Part shown: one piece after another, positions 56,087-64,000 of the stretch
Layout of the letters: every line of letters starts with the position of its first letter
How positions within the stretch are numbered: the first letter of the stretch is position 1
Origin: Tetraselmis striata
Taxonomy: Eukaryota > Chlorophyta > Chlorodendrophyceae > Chlorodendrales > Chlorodendraceae
DNA length: 64,000 nucleotides
Direction: 5' to 3'
Assembly (NCBI GenBank): GCA_006384855.1
Contig: VCJN01001017.1
Location: forward strand, 40,463 to 104,462
Translations under genes and position numbers: made by a program
Notes under the pieces: model-generated
Databases searched by the model: none
Told to the model about the DNA's origin: nothing
What the model saw: the letters and a program-made list of their open reading frames with translations, nothing else

Positions 56087-58920
56087 GCACACTTGCTTTA
56101 CGCCTGCCGCGTCAGCGGCACAACATATGGGCTGTTGATATTTATACTCCTAGTTGCATGTAGACCTGCAATCAACACACGCCCTATCCATGCATGCATT
56201 TCAATGGTTCGTCGTTTACTAGAGGCATGCAGCAGACACAAGCCGACGATATATGTTGCACTGTCACCCCGCAATTTATTGCCAGCATGCTGATCGCGTA
56301 CATGCCAGAAATGAAACTGTGTATTTTTCGTGTTGTAGTGAAACACCCAAAATCAGCCAAAAATCTTACACCAACGCAGCGGCTAGCGAATTCATCACAT
56401 GTGCTTTTGATGTTGCGGCATGCCGCGTGCCTTGCACGGGGGTAATCCTTACACTCTGCCCATGCTAGATGTAGGTTGAAGAGTCGCAATTTGATTTGTG
56501 GCGCTATCACTACACTGCTGCAAAACATTTGGAAACCCAGAGGTTTAGGGTTTAGTACTCGTACTCGCGGGTTTGCAGATTTTCAACCCCGAAACCATCG
56601 CGGAAAGCGCACGGCAACGGTGTCGCACACTCCCATATAATACTGCCATTTTATATTTTAGTGTGGTACGTTTGCGCGGGAAAGTTGGTAAAGGCACGCG
56701 ATGTTAGCACGATTACCTGCCGCATCGCCGGGCCCCGCGGCCCGGCGCTAAGAGGGTTCTGCTGAAATGTGGGCTCTTTCCTCCCCCAGTACTTTGCGTG
56801 CATTCTCTGGACGCTCCCTGTAACCAAAAAAATTATGTTAGCACGGACCTACGCGAGAGGATATACACCCCTCCACATAAGTTTGGGTTTTGCAGTTTTG
56901 TTCGACATGCGCATGTCATGTAGAAAATACGGCGTGGGCAATTGCATGCAAGTGACTAAGGGCGAGGTCGACTTGGGAAAAAATGGGGGCGCGCTCTAGG
57001 CCTAACCGTGCGACAGGGCATGCGTCGTTCTGCGCCCCTCGAGAAATGGCAAATCAATGCGTGTAAAACTTGCACTGGAAAATAACAAGTTGCGCCATCC
57101 CTTCGTACGCATACATCCAACGCGCAAATCCACGCCGTACTGGCATGCTGCCATCTTTAGTGTAAGTTTCACCTACAACATGTGTGGGGCACCAAGATTA
57201 GGTCACTAAGGGTATTGCACAAGCCCTAAATTACAGTTTCACCACTACATGGCATGATGTTCGGCCAAAAATGGTGCTGTTATTGTTGCCTACTCACGCA
57301 CGAAGGGCTTATTGAGCCCTCCTTGGCTTGGGCGAGAGCGCATCAATGGGGGTCACGTGCACGCATGGCAATTGCGCCGAATCACAAGTAGAATGCCACA
57401 TAGCAGCGCGCTATTAAATGCTTGAATATCAGCAAAAATAATATGTTGAAAACAGCACAATGTTGTTGGCCATCGAGGACATGGCTAGAGAGGGAGCATG
57501 TGGCAAGTTTGCGCCGCCCGTGTGCATCTACATTCATAACACTGTCACCCAAATGCGTATGGATTAAGGGGACACACATAGCGCAAAGCTACGCCCCCAT
57601 GTTGAGGCTGAGTGTTGCGAAATGATGCCGTGATTGATGTATTTTATGTTCATCGCTAGAAAGTGGTCAAAACGTGCAAACTAGGTGCTCAAAAGTCGAA
57701 AATCACCTCTCGCGTTTGACGCAAGGATTTTTTTGCGCATTTTTTTAGAAGTTTTGGAGCACTCCCTGAGCCGCTATAAGCGTTTGAAGTCAAGGGGGTG
57801 TCGCTTGCAGTGGGCAGAACTGCACTGGTCCTAGCATCGTCACACGCACGTGTGCCCACTCTGCCTTACGTGACTATGCCCACCCAAACCCACCCACCCC
57901 GCGAGCTACTATGTTTCCTCACACATCTACGGGCATTGCACCATACAAGGCTCTATGCATGTGGGCCATCATATATGTGCCAATAACATGTATTGTTGTG
58001 CATCACTGCGTCATGCCCTTTGAGCCCCGCGCCAGATCGCAATACCCTATTCTTAGGGTAATAGGTTATAATTTAGACCCTATCAAGCAAAAGGTTTTAT
58101 AACAACCTAAAACATTCCCGGGTTCCAGCCCTAAAGCCCTACGTTTAGATACCCTAGTATTTTTCATTTCATATTCAGCCAAAAAAGGACCCCAAACTTA
58201 TGTGAAGGGGTGTATGAAGACATGGCAAATTGGCATATTATTGCTTTGCTCGCGCGGGTACCCGCCCTGCCACTTGATGCCTGGTTACAGCATACGGGTA
58301 TCAGTAGCTGCCGGAAAAAGTCTCCAGCTTGTTTACATAGCCATTGGATGAGTTGGGGTACGTAGCGCGAGGCGTGTATGTAGTCAAGCATCAGCGCTCG
58401 CTTCATACGGGAATGCGAACACTAACCACACTTCAAAATTATTGGCAAACCCTAGTTCGGGTAGGGTCGCCGTACTCGGCACACCAATACAGGCACGGGG
58501 CGCCAAACCTAAATAGAGTTTCAGGTGCCCTATGGTGCTGACTACACTTCCCACATATGGGGGAGAATTGATTCAACAATATACAAGGAGATTAACGTGT
58601 TGTTAATTTCGAGGTACCAAACGGCGTAGCCCGAGTCCCCTCCCCCCTCCGTCCCCCCCCCCCCCCCACACACACACAACAGCCTTTGCCCCCCCCCCCC
58701 CCCCTCCTCCGCAAAAAAACACATACACAAACAAACACATACACAAACACACATGAGTAATTCAAAGTTGCGCGGGTATACGGCAATATTATTGGACAAT
58801 GCCATTCCACCAACCGCCGGTACACTCAATACCCATTGGATGCATCGTTTTGAAGCGAATTGATAAATGTCGCTTATTTTGGCGCGGAGAAATGTGTGTC
58901 TGACAGTGTTGTAGAACAAC
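56087..58920. other. Intergenic DNA
   Basis: No gene supported. Contains the dispersed repeat at 56755-56838, AT-richer stretches, and two C tracts (58653-58667 and 58689-58704) around short CA repeats just before the LTR. Confidence 0.35.
56755..56838 (+). repeat. Dispersed repeat ending in CCCTGTAACCAAAAA, copy 4
   Basis: Close match to 1209-1290; see that entry. The third piece, 52967-53000, lies in intron 1 of the GLG1 paralog. Confidence 0.55.
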
Positions 58921-59459
58921 TGCAATAGTGCGACAGTCTAGGGTGCCTCACGCAGGTCAAGCAGACAAGGCTGTCGTAAACACACAGAAGGCAGCAGAGA
59001 GAAAGAAACAATGGTTACAACGTTGTCACCACCCGCCGCTATTTATGCGTATGGCTAGCTCACAGCTAGCCACCACCAAGCGGCACGCGCACTGCTAAGC
59101 GCGTCACCGTGGAGAGTCGTGCCTTGAAGTGTCGAATAGGAGGTCGTCGCTTAGAGACCTCCGCACATGTAGTTGACACATCAGTTTATACACAAGTATA
59201 CAACTGATGTTACAGAGGCAGGTGCATTATACATATATGCCCGCTACGGGTACGCACATGCGTATTATCCCGTAACTACTACTGAACAGTGTACCGGTAC
59301 CAATAGGACTCATCTCATGATTCATCATCCACCAGTACTCGTATTGTGGCGCGTGACACACGCGCGCACACATACGATACAGCAGGTACTCGTATATACA
59401 TGAATGATGCTACGATCATACAGTACCCGTACAGAGTATGCCATTATTGTCACACTACA
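58921..59459 (-). repeat. 3' LTR of Ty3/gypsy element
   Basis: On the minus strand it begins TGTAGTGTGACA right after the polypurine tract and ends TGTCGCACTATTGCA. The termini are imperfect inverted repeats and form TG...CA, giving 539 bp. An ATAAATA TATA-like box lies near 59046-59040. The adjoining ACAAC at 58916-58920 would be half of a 5-bp target duplication. The partner LTR is beyond the right edge. Confidence 0.6.
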
Positions 59460-59460
59460 T

Positions 59461-59475
59461 CTCTCCCCCCTTGAC
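59461..59475 (-). other. Polypurine tract
   Basis: On the minus strand AAGGGGGGAGAG directly precedes the LTR, as required for plus-strand priming. Confidence 0.6.
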
Positions 59476-59505
59476 AACAGTGTGAAATAGCATTCCACAG
59501 GCAGT

Positions 59506-62500
59506 TTAATTTGCAGTCGGCACACGTGCCGGGTATTTATGCATATGCTCCACAAATTCAGGTGACTTTACAAAGTCCAACCATTTGGGAGTAGCCATAA
59601 AATCCTGCAATGCTATTGTCCTTTTAACATCAAACAAACGATGCCAAACAGGGGCAATAGACTCATCCGCAAAGTGAACAAGAAATTGCAACTGAGTACC
59701 ACGTAAACCGGGCATGGAACCGATCTTAACGCTGGTAATCTTGTCAATCTCATACTCATCATCAGAGTCGTCACCGGTACCAACAACAAGAGGTACATGC
59801 GGGCGCAACGGCGCAGTGGGACAGGGTCTCAAGTTATTAACATGAAATACTGGGTGCAACTTAACACCAGCATGTAATTTCAGTCGATAACTATGACCGC
59901 CAAATTTCTCTACAATAGAAAATGGGCCAAGCTGCTTGTCCATCAGCTTTTTGCAAGGCTGACCTTTGACCTTAATAAGCAGACGGGTATCCACAGATAC
60001 TCTATCTCCAACATTGAAGATAGGAGGATTGCGCTGTTGCCTAACACTAGGTCGAACAGTCAATTCATCTGTATGGACAGCCAACACTGACCGAACCAAC
60101 TCGTGAATCTCCTTCATATCTTGGATACGTTGCTGAGCATCACGAGAGAATGCTATTGTTGGTCTCATACCAAACAATACATCCGGAGGCGTTTCAGGAT
60201 TGAAACCATACATAACCTCAAATAGTGCATGCTCAATGCCAAGTGCTTTGTTGGAATTATACGCAAATTCCATCAATGGTAACTGGTCTACCCAGTTTGA
60301 ACCATCGAAACAACAAAACGCACGAGCCAACTCAGTGACTATGGCATTAATGCGTTCGGTCAAACCATCTGTTTCAGGATGTTGGCCACTAGACATGTTC
60401 AATTTAGTGCCAAGTCTCCGCCACAGAGTTTGCCAGAATGCAGACAGGAACCGTGGATCTCTATCAGAGACGATCACACGAGGTATTCCATGCAGCCTGA
60501 ATACTTCCTTCAGAAATAATTCAGCTGCCTGTCCACCAGTCACGTTGACTGTGGTTGGAATAAAATGTGCTTGCCGGGACAGATGGCAACACACAACCAA
60601 CATAGTATTATAACCATTACTCTCAGGTAACTCGGTTATAAAATCCAAACCAACCGTATGCCATGGACGTGGCGGTACTGGTAAGGGCTGTGTTGGTGCA
60701 GGTGGCTGCGGACGTGCACGAACACGCCGGCACACCGAACATTGTTCACAATAGGTTTTCACGTCATGTCGTATGCGTGTCCACCAAAAACGGTCCAAGG
60801 CACGTGCCAAGGTGCTTGCATAAGCACGGTGACCAACAGAATCATGTAGCTCATACAATATCTTATTGATGATGTCACGATTGGTTGGTATGCAAAGACG
60901 TCCATGTCTCCAAAAATAACCATCGTGCTCTACCACATGACCGGACTGCCTCCACCCCCCCCATAAGGAGTAGAACGCGTCCTCTGCATATCCAGCCTTA
61001 ATAAGGTGGAGAATATTGTCATCAAGGCTAAGTGACGACGCACTTACAGCCGACAATACCGCAGTACATGGGCGATGTTCACTCACGAGTGATTCAGCCG
61101 CGTCCGGCACATCCCCGGTCCAATATAAGCCACCGAAACCAATCGGCTTAAAATCCGGTCTACGCGACAGCGGATCGGCTTCATTCCATTTGCCCCTTTC
61201 GGTATGCAAGAGATATGGACCCTACAAACGGCTGCAAGTCGCGTACATAGCGCACTTGTCGCCGGTTCAACCTTTCTGCCGGTTGCCTGAGCAGATGACG
61301 CAGGGTGTCATGATCTGAGACAACAAGGAATCGACAGCACCCTTCAAGGTAACAACGCCAGTGCTTAATTGATTCACAGACAGCCAAAGCTTCCAAATCA
61401 TAAGCACTGTAGGTATTACCACGCTCAGCTGCATTCAGCTTTCGCGCCCAGTAACTCACTGGTTGAGGACCTCCTCCTTGGTCCTGCACTAGCACTGCAG
61501 CAAGCCCTACGTTGGACGCATCTGTCGCTACGGTGAACGTCGCATCCGCCCCCATGGAAGGAATGGAAAGACACGGAGCGGAAATCAGTCGCAGACGAAG
61601 GGTCTCAAAGGCTTCCTGACACGCCGGTGACCAGTCAACATGAACTGGTTTAGACTTACGTACGCAATAAGTCAGTCAATGGTGCAGTTAAATCACTGAA
61701 ATGATGAATAAACTTAGAGTAGAAATTGCAGAATTGTACAAAACTTCTGACTTCACTCTGAGTTTTAGGGACAGGCCAATCCCTAACTGCAGCCACTTTG
61801 GCCTCTGAAACAGACAATTTACCATCAGCGACGGTATACCCCAAATAATCCATAGATTGCATGCCAAAGAAACATTTTTTTTAATTGCAACCTCAGATTA
61901 TATTCATTCAGTTTCTCAAAAAACTAAACGAAGGTGCTTTATGTGGTCATCATAATTATCTGAATATATACATATATCATCCAGATACACCACCACAAAG
62001 TCACGCAAAAATGGTCTCAAGATGTCATTCATCATGCGCTGGAAAGTGGCTGGGCCATTGCACAAACCAAATGGCATTGCAGTCCACTCCCATAGACCAT
62101 CAGGTGTCTGAAACGCTGTCTTGTGGATGTCCTCCTCTGCAATGCAACCTGCCAATAACCTGATGCTAAATCCAGATGGGTATAGCAACGGGCATTGCGG
62201 AGAGAATCCAACGTTTCATCAATTCGCGGCAAAGGATACATATCCTTTCGAGTGACCTCGTTCAGCCCACGAAAATCGACACACAACCGAAGGGATCCAT
62301 CTGCCTTCTTAACAAAAAGAATAGGCGAACCAAACTCAGATTGACTAGGACGAACAAGTCCAGCGGCAATCGCATCTTTGAGTTGGCGATCCAATTCAGC
62401 ACGTTCAGCGGGAGACAATAGATTAAGTCTTTGGCGTTTCATTTTGCCAGTTAACTCAATTTTGTGATCCCATGGCCGATGAACAGGCGGCCTGTTGACT

Positions 62501-64000
62501 GGACGCAAAATTTCAGGAAACTCGTCATACATACAACAAATGACGAATAGAATCCTTTTGCTCTGGTGTCATAGCATTGTCTAAATGCAGGTCAGGATCA
62601 TCCTTTATAACCGACATTTCAACGACATAGAATTCAGCCAAAGAATTATGCTTAGACGCACGAGCAGTTTTGCGCATCAACTTTTGTACCCTAGTGGAAG
62701 TAATCATGCTACATGCAGGAGTACGACCCACTATTACAACAGGTACATGGGTTCCATTCATTAAAGTCATGATACGCTCCGTACCATACTTAATGGTAAC
62801 TTGCGCTTCATCAAGCCAAGTTAAACCCAATACAATGTCGGAGACTTTGAGCTCACGCAGTATATGAAATACTCGATTCTCAAATACATGTCCTCCAACA
62901 GACAGAGGACACAACAGTTGTATGGCAACATGAGACACGTTGACCATTAGCCAAACGGACAGGTGTTCTGGCTTTCAACTTTTGTATCTGCAAGTTGTTT
63001 CTGCGCACAAAGTCCTCAGATATAAAATCTAAAGATGCCGCATTATCAACCAGTGCATCCACAACGGCGTCATCGTTAATTGTCACATTAACTTTCAACA
63101 ATGGCCTGGGGTCATCCCAACGAGTCAAAGAAGCAATCTGAGGCAAACTTTGCCTTTGCATACTCCAAAATGATGGATCAGTCACATTGACATCATCACA
63201 CTCATTTATAGACTCAGATGCACGTTCACCAATACCAACGCTAGAATCCGCAACTTTTGCAGAGTCCACGTTAAAACTCACATTTGGACTTGTGACAGTT
63301 TAGGTACAAAGTCATCAGTTTCAGGAAAAGTACAGTTAGTATCAACTAACCAAATGTTAACCCCATACTTTGGCGGTCTAACATCTTCCTGGACTGTGGC
63401 ATTTTTATGAGACCACCTGGTGAACAAAGGTATCTTTGCCGGGTATTGCTGCAATAGTTTCCAATGCTTTGTCAAAGCACTGAATCTATCAAATGCAGGC
63501 AATACAAACACTCCTACAGTATGTTCTTTAGCCCTACTGCGGCATTGCTCAAAATGCTTCGCAATAGACTCAGTCATATGCCATGGAGGGTGAATTAACA
63601 CACGTTCATTCGACAAGTCGCGCGATAATATCGAATCTTGTTCTGAACAGAACGGCAAGTTTCGATGGGTATTCAGACCCTCATTATCCGCACAGCCCTC
63701 CAGCGTAAACTGGACATCTCATGTAAGGGATCGAAGACTCTATCGACCAGTCGCCACTCGGCACTGACTGCAGTCTTTCTAGGCATACGACGCCTCAGAG
63801 CCTTTACGCGACGATGAGTCGAAACTTTCCGAGCACCCGTTACACAGGCTACTGGCAAAGTCGGTACCAGATGCGCATACACTATTCGAGTTCTCATCAG
63901 TAGGCGACTCAACATAGTCGTTACTACTCTCAGAGATGACGACATCGTCACTCGAACATGTACTCGTCACAGGTATATCGTCATTCAGACGTGCATTAGA
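59506..64000 (-). mobile_element. Ty3/gypsy retrotransposon internal region, frame-broken
   Basis: Domain order on the minus strand is that of Metaviridae. A gag-like part (about 63970-63280) comes first, then an aspartic-protease-like segment (63281-62880; ALVDNAASLDFISEDFVRRN, with DNA where D[ST]G is expected). RT follows (62532-61656: FGSPILFVKKADGSLRLCVD, then VVVYLDDICIYSD), then RNase H (61555-61181: TDASNVGLAAVL, YSAYDLEALAV). The integrase frame (61209-59506) is intact, with HHCC zinc motif H122, H127, C154, C157 and D189, D249, E285 (D-35-E). Near its end lies a chromodomain-like stretch (DEYEIDKITS...LQFLVHFADE). Upstream of the integrase the reading frame changes repeatedly, so this copy is inactive as sequenced. 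The 5' end is outside the window. Confidence 0.85.

Overview
The window reads as nuclear DNA of a volvocine-type (chlamydomonadalean) green alga. The evidence is short exons with GTGAGC/GTGCGC/GTAAGC donors and CAG acceptors, TGTAA polyadenylation signals after genes, lysine encoded almost only by AAG in real exons, GC-rich exons, and green-algal transposon types (DIRS, RLE-type LINEs, Ty3 elements). I infer the lineage; no marker gene fixes it.

Layout. 0-1 kb: 5' part of a minus-strand gene for an unrecognised single-pass membrane protein. 1.4-8.3 kb: repeat-rich DNA with a LINE 3' end and a tRNA-related SINE. 8.4-11.7 kb: a small lysine-rich ORF convergent with a complete eight-exon LCMT1 gene (PP2A leucine carboxyl methyltransferase). 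14.1-17.1 kb: a four-exon GLG1-like Golgi cysteine-rich membrane protein on the minus strand. 19.6-20.6 kb: a DIRS tyrosine recombinase remnant. 22.5-37.1 kb: two abutting tandem satellites. The larger has ~182-bp monomers in A/B alternation and a homogenised four-monomer higher-order repeat of ~744 bp, and it is interrupted by insertions. 37.1-39.9 kb: a degraded RLE-type LINE. 40.4-44.8 kb: a multi-exon sialidase-like (BNR/Asp-box) gene on the plus strand. 46-51.1 kb: a stack of transposon remnants (CACTA-like, DIRS RT/RNase H, a 2-kb element carrying only an ORF1-like gene, a LINE 3' end, a SINE). 51.8-56.1 kb: a second, inverted GLG1-like gene that lacks exon 2 and the C-terminal half with the membrane anchor but keeps an open frame. 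56.1-58.9 kb: no gene seen. 58.9-64 kb: 3' part of a Ty3/gypsy element on the minus strand with its 3' LTR.

The two GLG1-like genes and their 5' flanks form an inverted pair around about 34 kb of satellite and transposon DNA. This resembles a pericentromere- or knob-like block, although the sialidase gene inside it looks intact. Long mononucleotide tracts (G or C, 13-34 nt) are scattered through the window. All five in protein-gene introns are C on the sense strand. Single-base homopolymer indels break otherwise intact LCMT1 and GLG1 frames, so sequencing error must be excluded before calling these pseudogenes.
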